Shown here: one piece after another, positions 22,632 to 30,272 of the stretch
Numbering within the stretch: position 1 is the first letter of the stretch
How the letters are laid out: each line of letters opens with the position of its first letter
NCBI GenBank assembly: GCA_023415475.1
Contig: JAEZKL010000162.1
Location: forward strand, 1 to 30,272
Length of the DNA stretch: 30,272 bases
Direction of reading: 5' to 3'
Origin: Bacillota bacterium
GTDB taxonomy: Bacteria; Bacillota; Clostridia; Lachnospirales; Lachnospiraceae
Notes under the pieces: model-generated
Databases searched by the model: none
What the model was told of the DNA's origin: nothing
Seen by the model: the letters and a program-made list of their open reading frames with translations, nothing else
Made by a program: the position numbers and the translations under genes

Positions 22632-23258
22632 TTATCGTCTCATAGACAGCTCCTTTGTCTTAAACCCGTTCGCTTTTACAGTCTGTCTCCAGCCCATCTC
22701 TGCCGCCAGCTTATAAAGAAATCGGGGGATTCCGGGATTCACATAGATGTTATCGGCACTGCCCTTTCGCAGGATATTATCGGCCAAGGCATCAAGAGCA
22801 ATCGAAATATTCTTTTTAGGACCTTTTCCGCGAGGGACATTTTTAAGAGAAAGTACCATTCCCCCACCGCCGATACCAATCCCCTGTCCCCAGGTGATTT
22901 CGCACTTGATGCACCAGTTTTTAAGGATCTGCAAGGCATATTGATTCTGATGTCCTTCATAAAAGCCGGCGTTGCAGATTGCATATACCTGAATATCTGC
23001 TTTATGACCCTTAAGCTGTCCTTTCAGCTCCTCCAAACAGTGTAGCAGATGAGAAGGTACACCATCCACATATAAGGGAAAGGAGAACACCAGAACATCA
23101 TGACCTATCACTTCCTCCGGATTATGAAGCTGCGGTGTACGAAAGCTGTACTCCGATATCACACTGTCCTTCAGCAGCTCCTTCAAATCCTCTAAAAGAC
23201 ATCCGGAAGCGCTGTCCTTTGCTTTCGGACTTCCATTGATCAGCGCTATTTTTAACAT
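22632..23258 (-). CDS. Flavodoxin-fold NAD(P)H-dependent oxidoreductase
   Basis: A 208-aa protein with a flavodoxin-like FMN fold: N-terminal LKIALINGSPKAKDSASG (FMN phosphate loop), DVLVFSFPLYVDGVPSHLL (YxDG isoalloxazine region), and VYAICNAGFYEGHQNQYAL. A C-terminal extension (about 150-208) is helical. ATG at 23258 overlaps the stop of the upstream gene by 7 bp (ATGTTAA), so the pair is translationally coupled. GGAGGGAG provides the ribosome site. Likely an FMN reductase of a two-protein flavin system with its neighbour; the substrate is unknown. Confidence 0.85.
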   Translation of the reverse strand: MLKIALINGSPKAKDSASGCLLEDLKELLKDSVISEYSFRTPQLHNPEEVIGHDVLVFSFPLYVDGVPSHLLHCLEELKGQLKGHKADIQVYAICNAGFYEGHQNQYALQILKNWCIKCEITWGQGIGIGGGGMVLSLKNVPRGKGPKKNISIALDALADNILRKGSADNIYVNPGIPRFLYKLAAEMGWRQTVKANGFKTKELSMRR

Positions 23259-23746
23259 AGATCTCCCTCCATCAATTCCTGCATTGTCATGAAACGGATC
23301 TCTTCAAAGCGTGCATCCAGGTTGACGCTGACCGCTTCAATATATCCATTGGCCGTATCCTTCTCCTCCTGCGTAATTTCCTCCCCGTAGAAGAAAACTC
23401 TGATTCGAATTACATTATCATATCTTCGTTTGTGATGCATCTCCTTATTTCTGATTTGGAAATACGGATGAATATAAGAAATGCTTCGATCAAGCACATT
23501 CTTTACAAAGGAACTTAAACCACCATAATTCATCCTGCTAATAATAATCAGCTCCTTCGTCTTACTTAATAAAGAACCCATCGTCTCGTACCCGTCCTTA
23601 ATGATACATTGACCGGGGGTCTTAATCCAGCACCCAAAACAACCGATGCAGTTATGTATGGTATGGTTGTCGGTTATGATGCAGGTATCCTGAACCTTGC
23701 CTAACACTTGCTCTGCCTGTTCCGGACTTAAATCATGAATAATCAT
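23252..23746 (-). CDS. Flavodoxin family / iron-sulfur flavoprotein-like protein
   Basis: A 164-aa protein starting MIIHDLSPEQAEQVLG. It has the Cys pattern CIGCFGCWIKTPGQC typical of NAD(P)H:FMN reductase and iron-sulfur flavoproteins, followed by SRMNYGGLSSFVKNVLDRSI. It lacks a classical N-terminal FMN phosphate loop, so either the fold is a shortened variant or it works together with the following gene, which has the loop. ATG at 23746 follows GGAGGAG with short spacing. First gene of a two-gene operon; no convincing -35/-10 pair was found upstream. Confidence 0.82.
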   Translation of the reverse strand: MIIHDLSPEQAEQVLGKVQDTCIITDNHTIHNCIGCFGCWIKTPGQCIIKDGYETMGSLLSKTKELIIISRMNYGGLSSFVKNVLDRSISYIHPYFQIRNKEMHHKRRYDNVIRIRVFFYGEEITQEEKDTANGYIEAVSVNLDARFEEIRFMTMQELMEGDLC

Positions 23747-24066
23747 GTTACTCCTCCTTCCTGTCAGTATATCACTTATAGCTTCACCTTAATTAATCTC
23801 TTCTTACATTATATACCTCAATAGTCAATTCCAGATAGTTTCATATTACATTATCATCCATTCTGATGCAATAAAATTCAATGAAACAGCGTTCGTCATC
23901 CTAAATTGAAGCCGTTCACTTAGTGTTACCAAAAAATGCTCACCATAACCTTAGTTATTTTGAGCATTCCATGAACCATCCTATGTTTTTTATTATTCTT
24001 TGGTGGAAATGTTAAAACCACTTAAGTAATTTAAAGACTCTCTTATGGATAGCAGGTACCCTTATG
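23747..24066. other. Intergenic region behind the fatty-acid operon
   Basis: This 320-bp region contains the terminator at 23931-23968. The remaining AT-rich DNA should hold the flavodoxin-operon promoter, but only scattered -10-like hexamers (TATAAT near 23808) without a matching -35 are visible. Confidence 0.6.
23931..23968 (-). terminator. Terminator of the acc/fab operon
   Basis: Minus strand: AATGCTCA and TGAGCATT (8 bp) enclose a second stem ATAAC/GTTAT; TTTTTT follows. It lies about 98 bp behind the accA stop. Confidence 0.75.
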
Positions 24067-24852
24067 CTAGATTCCTCTAAACTTCTGATAACGCTTCTCC
24101 AGCAGCTCCTCGATCGACAGCTCCAAGAGCTCCTGCAGGTCTGTTTCAATCACTGATTTAATGTTACCTGCCATCAGATCATAATCATTATGAGCTCCTC
24201 CAGGGGGCTCAGGTATAATACCATCGATAATCTTGAACTGGAAGAGATCCTGTGAGGTCAGCTTCATATCCTTCGCCGCCTGCTCGGCTTTGGAGGAATC
24301 CTTATAAAGAATACTTGCGAAGCCCTCCGGTGACAGAATTGAATAAATGGAGTGCTCCAGCATATATACCTTATCCGCAACACCGAGCGCCAAAGCTCCA
24401 CCGCTTCCGCCTTCCGAGATGACTACTGAGATGATCGGTGTCTTAAGCAGCATCATTTCTGCAAGGTTCGCTGCGATTGCCTCTCCCTGGCCTCTCTCCT
24501 CAGCACCCAACCCACAGAAGGCACCCGGTGTATCTATAAAGCAGATAATCGGTCTTCTGAACTTCTCTGCCTGTTTCATCAATCGAAGCGCCTTTCGGTA
24601 GCCTTCCGGATGCGGCATCGAGAAGTTACGGGCTATATTCTCTTTGGTGTTCCTTCCCTTTTGCTGTGCAATTACGGTAACCGGGATACTCCCCAGAAAA
24701 GCAATACCACCTACAATAGCACGATCCTCTGCATAATACCGATCACCATGCAGCTCAAGAAATTGACTAAAGATACGGTCTATATAATCCATGCTTGTCG
24801 GTCTGACCGGCATTCTGGCAAGCTTTACTTCTTCCCAAGGTGTAATACTCAT
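24067..24852 (-). CDS. accA: Acetyl-CoA carboxylase carboxyltransferase subunit alpha
   Basis: A 261-aa subunit of the carboxyltransferase that moves CO2 from biotin to acetyl-CoA, forming malonyl-CoA (EC 2.1.3.15 half-reaction), working as an alpha2beta2 complex with AccD. Crotonase fold motifs: PHPEGYRKALRLMKQAEKF, FIDTPGAFCGLGAEERGQGE, and SEGGSGGALALGVAD (oxyanion glycines). It is shorter than E. coli AccA (319 aa), missing the N-terminal helical region. ATG at 24852 follows AGGAAGGAT. Last gene of the operon, 50 bp behind accD; the terminator at 23931 follows. Confidence 0.97.
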   Translation of the reverse strand: MSITPWEEVKLARMPVRPTSMDYIDRIFSQFLELHGDRYYAEDRAIVGGIAFLGSIPVTVIAQQKGRNTKENIARNFSMPHPEGYRKALRLMKQAEKFRRPIICFIDTPGAFCGLGAEERGQGEAIAANLAEMMLLKTPIISVVISEGGSGGALALGVADKVYMLEHSIYSILSPEGFASILYKDSSKAEQAAKDMKLTSQDLFQFKIIDGIIPEPPGGAHNDYDLMAGNIKSVIETDLQELLELSIEELLEKRYQKFRGI

Positions 24853-24902
24853 AGCTTTATCCTTCCTTTATCTAGTATCAAGCATCATAACAGATTAACA
24901 TT

Positions 24903-25790
24903 CTAATGCTTCAAAGAATGAAGCTTAAGAATTGTTCCCAGCGTAGACTTAAGCTGATCTCTTGTCACAATTTGATCTACAAATCCATGCTCCAATAAAA
25001 ATTCTGCTCTCTGGAAGCCTTCCGGAAGCTTCTGACCGATGGTTTGCTCGATTACTCTTGGTCCCGCAAATCCGATGAGTGCCCCCGGCTCTGCCAGAAT
25101 GATATCTCCTAACATAGCAAAGCTTGCAGTAACACCACCTGTCGTCGGATCCGTCAGAACAACGACATATAATAACCCGGCTTCACTGTGCTTAGCGACT
25201 GCTGCACTAACCTTAGCCATCTGCATCAGGGAGAATATCCCCTCCTGCATTCTGGCTCCTCCGGATGCTGTGAACACGATAACCGGCAGTCTTTCCGTGG
25301 TTGCCCGTTCGAAGAGCCTTGTCAGCTTTTCGCCGATTGTCGTTCCCATACTTCCCATGAAGAAAGCAGGGTCCATGACGCCTAACATCACCGGAAGACC
25401 TTCAATCCTGCCGCATCCGGTCACAACACCATCCACCAGCCCGGTCTGTGACTGGGTTCTTACCAGCTTATCTCCATAACCCGGGAAATTCAGAGGATCC
25501 CGCGTCGTTAATTGTGCATCGAATTCCTGTAGCTCTCCATCATCCAAAATCATGGCAAAACGTTCATTCGCGGATACCTTAAAGTGATAGCCGCATTCGT
25601 CGCAACGTTTGAAATTCGAGAACAGCAGCTTCGTATAAATAACCTTGCCGCAGCCTGGACATTTGGTCATGATACCCTGAGGCACATTCGGTTTCTCTTC
25701 CACTGTGTCGGTATTAACGATATCCTGTGGTCTGGCACGATATATTTTTGAGGTTGCATATTGCTTAGCCTTAAATGGATTCTTGTTCAT
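24903..25790 (-). CDS. accD: Acetyl-CoA carboxylase carboxyltransferase subunit beta
   Basis: A 295-aa partner of AccA. The N-terminal zinc finger shows CPGC and CDEC separated by 15 residues (about 44-66), then a crotonase-fold domain with FMGSMGTTIGEKLTRLFERA, FTASGGARMQEGIFSLMQM and TDPTTGGVTASFAMLGD. ATG at 25790 is only 3 bp behind the accC stop, and GAGGG within the end of accC serves as ribosome site, indicating tight coupling. Length is normal. Confidence 0.97.
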   Translation of the reverse strand: MNKNPFKAKQYATSKIYRARPQDIVNTDTVEEKPNVPQGIMTKCPGCGKVIYTKLLFSNFKRCDECGYHFKVSANERFAMILDDGELQEFDAQLTTRDPLNFPGYGDKLVRTQSQTGLVDGVVTGCGRIEGLPVMLGVMDPAFFMGSMGTTIGEKLTRLFERATTERLPVIVFTASGGARMQEGIFSLMQMAKVSAAVAKHSEAGLLYVVVLTDPTTGGVTASFAMLGDIILAEPGALIGFAGPRVIEQTIGQKLPEGFQRAEFLLEHGFVDQIVTRDQLKSTLGTILKLHSLKH

Positions 25791-25793
25791 TTT

Positions 25794-27128
25794 TTATTTT
25801 CCCTCAATTAGTCCGGTATGATATTTGCCGGTTAGGATTTCCTCCCGCTCTAAAAGCTCATATTGGTATTCCACATTGGTCTGAATACAGTCAATGATCA
25901 GTTCCGATAATGCCCTTTTCATTCGCTGAATAGCTTCTTCCCGGTTGCTTCCGTAGGCAATCACCTTGGCAAGCATGGAATCATAGCAGGAAGGAACCAG
26001 ATAGCCGGGATACAGGGCACTGTCAACACGAACGCCGTAGCCTCCCGGAAACAGCACATTCTCTACACGTCCGGGACAGGGCATGAAGTTCTTCGTTGGG
26101 TCCTCCGCATTAATTCGACACTCAATGGCATGACCCCGGAATTCTATGTTCTCTTGACGGTAAGGCATTTCCTCACCACAGGCAATTCTTATCTGAGCCT
26201 TGATCATATCAATTCCCGTTACCATCTCCGTTACCGGGTGCTCAACCTGGATTCGAGTATTCATCTCCATGAAATAATAATTTCCCTGCTGATCGAGTAA
26301 GAACTCAATGGTTCCGGCATTGATATATCCGGTAGCCTCAGCCGCTTTCACAGCAGCCGAGCCCATCTTCTGTCTAAGCTCCGGTGTCATAATCGCGGAA
26401 GGAGATTCCTCAATCATCTTCTGATTTCTTCTCTGGACCGAGCAGTCTCTCTCTCCTAGATGAACCACATTACCATGACTGTCTGCAAGAATCTGAAACT
26501 CTATGTGCTTGGGATGAATGATCAACTTCTCGATGTATACCTTATCATCGGCAAAGGAGGCTTTGGCTTCTGTTTTGGCAGAATGATAGGCCTTTTCTAA
26601 ATCCTCTGCATTAAATACCGCTCTCATACCCTTACCGCCGCCTCCGGCAGAAGCCTTTATCATAACAGGATAGCCGAGTTTCTCAGCTAGCAGGACTGCA
26701 TCCTTAATCGTCTCAACCTCTCCTTCGGAACCCGGAACTACCGGAACTCCGGCCTTCTGCATCGTCTCTCTTGCCTTGGACTTATTGCCAAGCAGATCAA
26801 TCGTATCCGCCTTCGGTCCGATAAAGGTGATATTGCAATCCTCACACATTCTTGCAAAGGAGCTGTTCTCAGAGAGGAAACCAAACCCCGGATGAATGGC
26901 AGTAGCACCGGTTAAAACGGTTGCACTGATAATATTCTGCATATTAAGGTAGCTTTCTTTAGATCTTGCAGGACCGATACATACCGCTTCATCTGCCAGC
27001 ATTACATGTAGGGCTTCCTGATCCGCTTCAGAATAGACAGCGACCGTTTCAATTCCCATTTCCTTGCAGGCGCGGATGATTCTTACTGCAATCTCTCCAC
27101 GGTTAGCTATTAAGATCTTCTTAAACAT
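25794..27128 (-). CDS. accC: Biotin carboxylase
   Basis: A 444-aa ATP-grasp enzyme (EC 6.3.4.14) carboxylating biotin on AccB. N-terminus MFKKILIANRGEIAVRIIRA; ATP-grasp glycine loop KASAGGGGKGMRAV; catalytic EMNTRIQVEHPVTEMVTG; C-terminal LAKVIAYGSNREEAIQRMKRAL. AAGGAG before ATG at 27128 fixes the start; an in-frame ATG 12 codons upstream would add residues that do not match the family. Between fabZ (45-bp gap) and accD (3 bp). Confidence 0.97.
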   Translation of the reverse strand: MFKKILIANRGEIAVRIIRACKEMGIETVAVYSEADQEALHVMLADEAVCIGPARSKESYLNMQNIISATVLTGATAIHPGFGFLSENSSFARMCEDCNITFIGPKADTIDLLGNKSKARETMQKAGVPVVPGSEGEVETIKDAVLLAEKLGYPVMIKASAGGGGKGMRAVFNAEDLEKAYHSAKTEAKASFADDKVYIEKLIIHPKHIEFQILADSHGNVVHLGERDCSVQRRNQKMIEESPSAIMTPELRQKMGSAAVKAAEATGYINAGTIEFLLDQQGNYYFMEMNTRIQVEHPVTEMVTGIDMIKAQIRIACGEEMPYRQENIEFRGHAIECRINAEDPTKNFMPCPGRVENVLFPGGYGVRVDSALYPGYLVPSCYDSMLAKVIAYGSNREEAIQRMKRALSELIIDCIQTNVEYQYELLEREEILTGKYHTGLIEGK

Positions 27129-27173
27129 CGCATCTCTCCTTGATTCGTCCAACTTATCATACAATGTCTGGTT

Positions 27174-27602
27174 TTATGCTCCGATTGCAAAGGTTAGGAT
27201 GGCCTCTACTGCCACTTTATCCTCCACATAGGCTATTGCAGTGCCTAACCCGAAGCTTCCCTTGCTCTTCGTTATCTCGACCTCTAAGGTCAGCACATCG
27301 CCCGGAACCACCTGACGTTTAAATTTCACCTTGTCTATTCCGCCGAAATATACAATCTTGCCTTCATTTCCTTCTACAGTCAGCATACAGATTGCACCTG
27401 TCTGAGCAAGAGCCTCCAAAATCAATACGCCGGGCATAACAGCTTTCCCGGGAAAATGTCCTTGAAAGAAGGGCTCATTCATCGTTACACATTTCCTACC
27501 GGTGGCACGTTTCCCCGGCTCCAGCTCTACTACTCGATCGAGTAATAAAAATGGTGTGCGATGAGGCAGAATTTTTTGTATCTCGTCAACATTTAACATC
27601 AT
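27174..27602 (-). CDS. fabZ: 3-hydroxyacyl-ACP dehydratase
   Basis: A 142-aa hot-dog-fold enzyme (EC 4.2.1.59) removing water from 3-hydroxyacyl-ACP. Motifs ILPHRTPFLLLDRV and FFQGHFPGKAVMPGVLILEALAQ carry the catalytic His and Glu. Normal length. The start may be 27602 or the next codon (MM); AAGGTAATT precedes. It lies inside the operon between accB and accC, the order common in Clostridia and streptococci. Confidence 0.97.
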   Translation of the reverse strand: MMLNVDEIQKILPHRTPFLLLDRVVELEPGKRATGRKCVTMNEPFFQGHFPGKAVMPGVLILEALAQTGAICMLTVEGNEGKIVYFGGIDKVKFKRQVVPGDVLTLEVEITKSKGSFGLGTAIAYVEDKVAVEAILTFAIGA

Positions 27603-27629
27603 AATTACCTTGCCTTTCTCATAAGCAGA

Positions 27630-28160
27630 CTACTTAACAAGAAACAACGGCTGACCGAACTCTACCATATCCTCGTTACCTACCAACACCTTAACAATCT
27701 CTCCGTCATGCTCACTTTCAATTTCGTTCATCAGCTTCATCGCTTCGATGATACAGATGGTCTGCCCCTTCTTTACCTTATCTCCCACCTTTACAAAGGG
27801 AGGTGTTTCGGGGGATGGCTGCGAATAGAAGGTACCCACCATCGGAGATACCTGCTTCTTGTGGTTTACTTCTCCTGAGGCTGCCTCGGATATCCCTAAT
27901 GCAGTCGGTGCCTGAGCTGACATACTGCCGGTCACATTAGGAACAGACGAACTGAAAGTCTGGGGATAGCTCATTGCAGGTGCATATAACGGGTAGGGTA
28001 ATTGACCCTGTGCGAAAGCCTGAAGGTTCGAACGCTGCTCCTCGGAGGGCTTATGTGCCTTCTCCAGGCAGATACGAACGCCGTCTTCTTCTATCTCGAG
28101 CTTCGTTAATTCTGTTTGATTCATTTCCTTCATCAAGTTGATAATTGCCTTGTAATCCAT
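27630..28160 (-). CDS. accB: Biotin carboxyl carrier protein
   Basis: A 176-aa carrier. The N-terminal helix domain (MDYKAIINLMKEMNQTELTKL...) is followed by a Pro/Ala/Ser-rich flexible linker (about 45-95), then a C-terminal biotinyl domain with the biotin-accepting Lys in EAMKLMNEIES (about 137-147). It shuttles carboxybiotin between AccC and AccAD. ATG at 28160 follows GGAGG. Between fabF and this start a small CCGCATTGCGG palindrome (28175-28185) could fold in the mRNA. Confidence 0.96.
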   Translation of the reverse strand: MDYKAIINLMKEMNQTELTKLEIEEDGVRICLEKAHKPSEEQRSNLQAFAQGQLPYPLYAPAMSYPQTFSSSVPNVTGSMSAQAPTALGISEAASGEVNHKKQVSPMVGTFYSQPSPETPPFVKVGDKVKKGQTICIIEAMKLMNEIESEHDGEIVKVLVGNEDMVEFGQPLFLVK

Positions 28161-28190
28161 AACACGCCTCCAAATACCGCATTGCGGGAT

Positions 28191-29429
28191 CTATTCATTA
28201 ATTTTTTTGAATAATAGTGTAGCATTATGTCCCCCAAAGCCTAAGGAGTTCGACATGGTATAGGTAAGCTCTGCCGGTCTCCCTACGTTGGCGACATAAT
28301 CCAGATCACATTCCTCATCCATAACCTTCAGTCCGATCGTAGCCGGAATGAAGCTTTTCTCCATCGCTTTAATACAGATGACTGCCTCAACCGCTCCTGC
28401 CGCACCGAGTAGATGTCCGATCATGGACTTGGTTGAGCTTACCGGAATCTCATAAGCTGCCTCGCCCATCGCCAGTTTGATTGCAGCTGTCTCGATACGA
28501 TCATTGGTTGGTGTACTGGTACCATGTGCATTGATGTAAGAGATCTCCTTCGCGGTTACATTAGCTTCCTCCATCGCCAGCTTTATAGCCTTTGCACCAC
28601 CCTCTCCTTCGGGAGACGGAGCTGTAATATGATAAGCATCACCGGTTGCACCATAGCCTACGACTTCAGCATAAATCTTCGCACCGCGAGCCTTAGCATG
28701 CTCATATTCCTCTAACAATAAGATACCTGCACCTTCGCCCATAACGAAGCCGTCTCGCTCCTTATCAAAGGGAATGGACGCTCTTGTCGGATCGTTACTG
28801 GTAGATAATGCGGTCAATGCAGAGAAGCCTGCTACCCCCAGCGGAGTAACCGCCCCTTCGGTACCCCCTGCCAATATTATATCCGCATAACCATGCTTAA
28901 TGCTGCGGAAGGCTTCACCGATGCAGTTATTTCCTGTTGCACAAGCGGTTACTACATTCGTACAGACACCATTTGCACCAAATTGGATAGCAATATTACC
29001 TGCTGCCATATTTGTGATGGTCATTGGGATAAATAACGGATTAATCCGTTTTGGTCCCTTTTCTATCAAGGTCTTTGTCTCTTTCTCAATGAGTCCGATG
29101 CTGCCGATACCGGAGCCAACGATAACACCGAAACGGTCACGGTTAATGCTCTCCAGATTGATACCCGAATCCTCAATAGCCTCCTTCGCAGCAGCTACTG
29201 CAAACTGAGAGAAGCGATCCATTCTTCTGGCATCCTTAGAATCCATATATTGTTTAGGATCAAAATCCTTTACCTCGGCTGCAAGCTTTACCTGAAAGCC
29301 CTCCGTATCAAAGGATTTAATAAAGTCTATACCGCAGACACCAGCCTTTACGTTATGAAAGAATTCTTCTGCACTATTACCGATTGGGGTAATAGCACCC
29401 ATACCTGTAACTACTACTCTATGCTTCAT
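28191..29429 (-). CDS. fabF: 3-oxoacyl-ACP synthase II
   Basis: A 412-aa thiolase-fold condensing enzyme (EC 2.3.1.179) extending acyl-ACP with malonyl-ACP. Catalytic Cys163 in VVTACATGNN, His near 303 in NAHGTSTPTND, His near 340 in GHLLGAAGAVE, and a C-terminal NSLGFGGHNATLLF gating loop. GAGAGGAT before ATG at 29429 gives the start; the longer in-frame ATG at 29459 would add ten non-family residues. Spacing to fabG is 110 bp and includes a 10-bp inverted repeat. Confidence 0.97.
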   Translation of the reverse strand: MKHRVVVTGMGAITPIGNSAEEFFHNVKAGVCGIDFIKSFDTEGFQVKLAAEVKDFDPKQYMDSKDARRMDRFSQFAVAAAKEAIEDSGINLESINRDRFGVIVGSGIGSIGLIEKETKTLIEKGPKRINPLFIPMTITNMAAGNIAIQFGANGVCTNVVTACATGNNCIGEAFRSIKHGYADIILAGGTEGAVTPLGVAGFSALTALSTSNDPTRASIPFDKERDGFVMGEGAGILLLEEYEHAKARGAKIYAEVVGYGATGDAYHITAPSPEGEGGAKAIKLAMEEANVTAKEISYINAHGTSTPTNDRIETAAIKLAMGEAAYEIPVSSTKSMIGHLLGAAGAVEAVICIKAMEKSFIPATIGLKVMDEECDLDYVANVGRPAELTYTMSNSLGFGGHNATLLFKKINE

Positions 29430-29491
29430 GTCTATCCTCTCTTGATGCCGTTTCAGCATCTTTATTTATAAATACATCTACTCTTTGAATT

Positions 29492-29541
29492 AGTTTGTGC
29501 CAAGTACGTTCTACACATTTTGAAGACTGCAGGCACAAACT
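29492..29541. repeat. Intercistronic inverted repeat fabG-fabF
   Basis: AGTTTGTGCC and GGCACAAACT are perfect 10-bp arms with a 30-nt loop; one arm overlaps the fabG stop codon. No T-tract follows on the minus strand. It could fold in the operon mRNA (processing, stability or partial attenuation) or be a protein-binding site. Confidence 0.65.
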
Positions 29542-30272
29542 ACATTACAAGACCGCCGTCCACCTGAAGTACCTGTCCGGTGATATAATTCGCAGCCTCT
29601 GAGGCTAAGAAGCTGACTGCCCCTGCTACCTCGCTAGCAATTCCGTAACGTTTCAACGGTATGTTCGCAATCGTTGCCTCCTTCACCTTATCGGACAGCT
29701 GCTCAGTCATATCCGTCTCAATAAAGCCGGGCGCAACTGCATTTACCGTAATCCCTCGGGAAGAGAGCTCTCTTGCTACTGCTTTTGTCATACCGATCAC
29801 TCCTGCTTTGGAAGCTGCATAGTTTGCCTGCCCCACATTACCGGTAATCCCGACTACAGACGATATGTTGATAATCTTGCCGCTTCGCTGCTTCAGCATT
29901 ATGGTTGCAGCATGCTTGGTGCAGAAGAAGGTTCCCTTTAGGTTCGTTTCAATAACACTGTCGAAATCCTGCTCCGTCATACGCATCAGCAGATTATCCT
30001 TCGTGATACCGGCATTGTTCACTAATATGTCCAATCTGCCGAACTGCTTTACTGCCTCTTCGATTAGTCTCTTAGCGTCATCTTCCCTGCTGATATCTGC
30101 CTGGACCGCAATCGCTTCCCCGCCGGCACTTTTGATTGTGCTAATAACCTCTTCGACTTGAGTAGCACTACTGCGGTAATTTACCACTACCCTGGAGCCG
30201 TTCTCAGCAAACTGTAAGGCGATTGCCTTGCCTATGCCTCTTCCTGCTCCTGTGATTACTGCAACCTTTCCC
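29540..30272 (-). CDS. fabG: 3-oxoacyl-ACP reductase (5' end cut by window)
   Basis: A short-chain dehydrogenase (EC 1.1.1.100) reducing 3-oxoacyl-ACP with NADPH. The frame stays open to the window end and continues the protein upstream: VITGAGRGIGKAIALQF gives the NADPH-binding Gly motif. NNAGITKDNL, ISSVVG (catalytic Ser) and YAASKAG (Tyr/Lys) follow, and it ends GQVLQVDGGLVM. Only a few N-terminal residues are missing; a GTG at 30187 is internal. First visible gene of the fab/acc operon, which must continue to the right. Confidence 0.96.
   Translation of the reverse strand, partial: GKVAVITGAGRGIGKAIALQFAENGSRVVVNYRSSATQVEEVISTIKSAGGEAIAVQADISREDDAKRLIEEAVKQFGRLDILVNNAGITKDNLLMRMTEQDFDSVIETNLKGTFFCTKHAATIMLKQRSGKIINISSVVGITGNVGQANYAASKAGVIGMTKAVARELSSRGITVNAVAPGFIETDMTEQLSDKVKEATIANIPLKRYGIASEVAGAVSFLASEAANYITGQVLQVDGGLVM

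Noticed and set aside
22527..23045. 172-codon plus-strand frame opposite the flavodoxin-fold gene
   Set aside because: It runs through the large palindrome, is antisense to a recognised family and has no ribosome site.
24019..24026. ACTTAAGT-type palindrome behind accA
   Set aside because: Short AT-rich palindromes are expected by chance here and no promoter lies at it.
25039..25479. 146-codon plus-strand frame opposite accD
   Set aside because: It is a shadow of the conserved accD frame.
1..30272. CRISPR arrays, prophage or toxin-antitoxin modules
   Set aside because: No regularly spaced repeats, phage structural genes or antitoxin/toxin pairs were seen on either strand.

Overview
The window looks like chromosomal DNA of a low-to-moderate GC, strictly anaerobic, spore-forming Clostridia of the Lachnospiraceae type (Lachnoclostridium/Anaerocolumna-like). 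This rests on AGGAGG-type ribosome binding sites, sigma-A promoters, a CIRCE element, a hexuronate (pectin) pathway run by LacI regulators, a single acc/fab operon and families typical of that group (DUF5721-like, DUF6320-like, DegV). No species assignment is possible from sequence reading alone.

Left end (1-1720): the 5' end of a class IIC group II intron lies exactly behind the intrinsic terminator of a tRNA-Pro(CGG) gene. A LacI-family regulator with its own promoter and a pair of inverted operator-like repeats follows. Region 1721-7466 is a galacturonate catabolic locus. uxaB-uxaA (minus) and lacI-uxaC (plus) diverge from a compact control region in which each sigma-A promoter carries a 16-bp palindromic operator at its start point. 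UxaC, UxaB and UxaA together convert D-galacturonate to 2-keto-3-deoxygluconate; no transporter, KDG kinase or aldolase is present in the window.

Middle (7467-19464): an HXXEE-family membrane protein flanked by two copies of a hairpin repeat, a DegV lipid-binding protein, a CIRCE-associated htpG with a His/Cys-rich insert, a DUF5721-like gene, and a previously uncalled 58-aa Tyr-rich gene with a possible sigma-E promoter. Next comes a four-gene minus-strand run (HSL-type esterase, condensation-fold acyltransferase, zinc-ribbon membrane protein, TraX). This run is the best candidate in the window for an undescribed system, probably acyl transfer at the envelope. It is followed by a hypothetical membrane-anchored protein, an Fe-S aldo/keto reductase, a 28-aa microprotein candidate and an SGNH esterase.

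Right part (19465-30272): an ABC-F protein whose second ATPase site is degenerate at three separate motifs, a papain/C39-like protein, an 86-nt interrupted palindrome, and a two-gene flavodoxin-fold operon. The type II fatty-acid operon fabG-fabF-accB-fabZ-accC-accD-accA (minus) follows and runs off the right end; an intrinsic terminator lies behind accA. The acc genes make malonyl-CoA, and FabF, FabG and FabZ condense, reduce and dehydrate the growing acyl chain.
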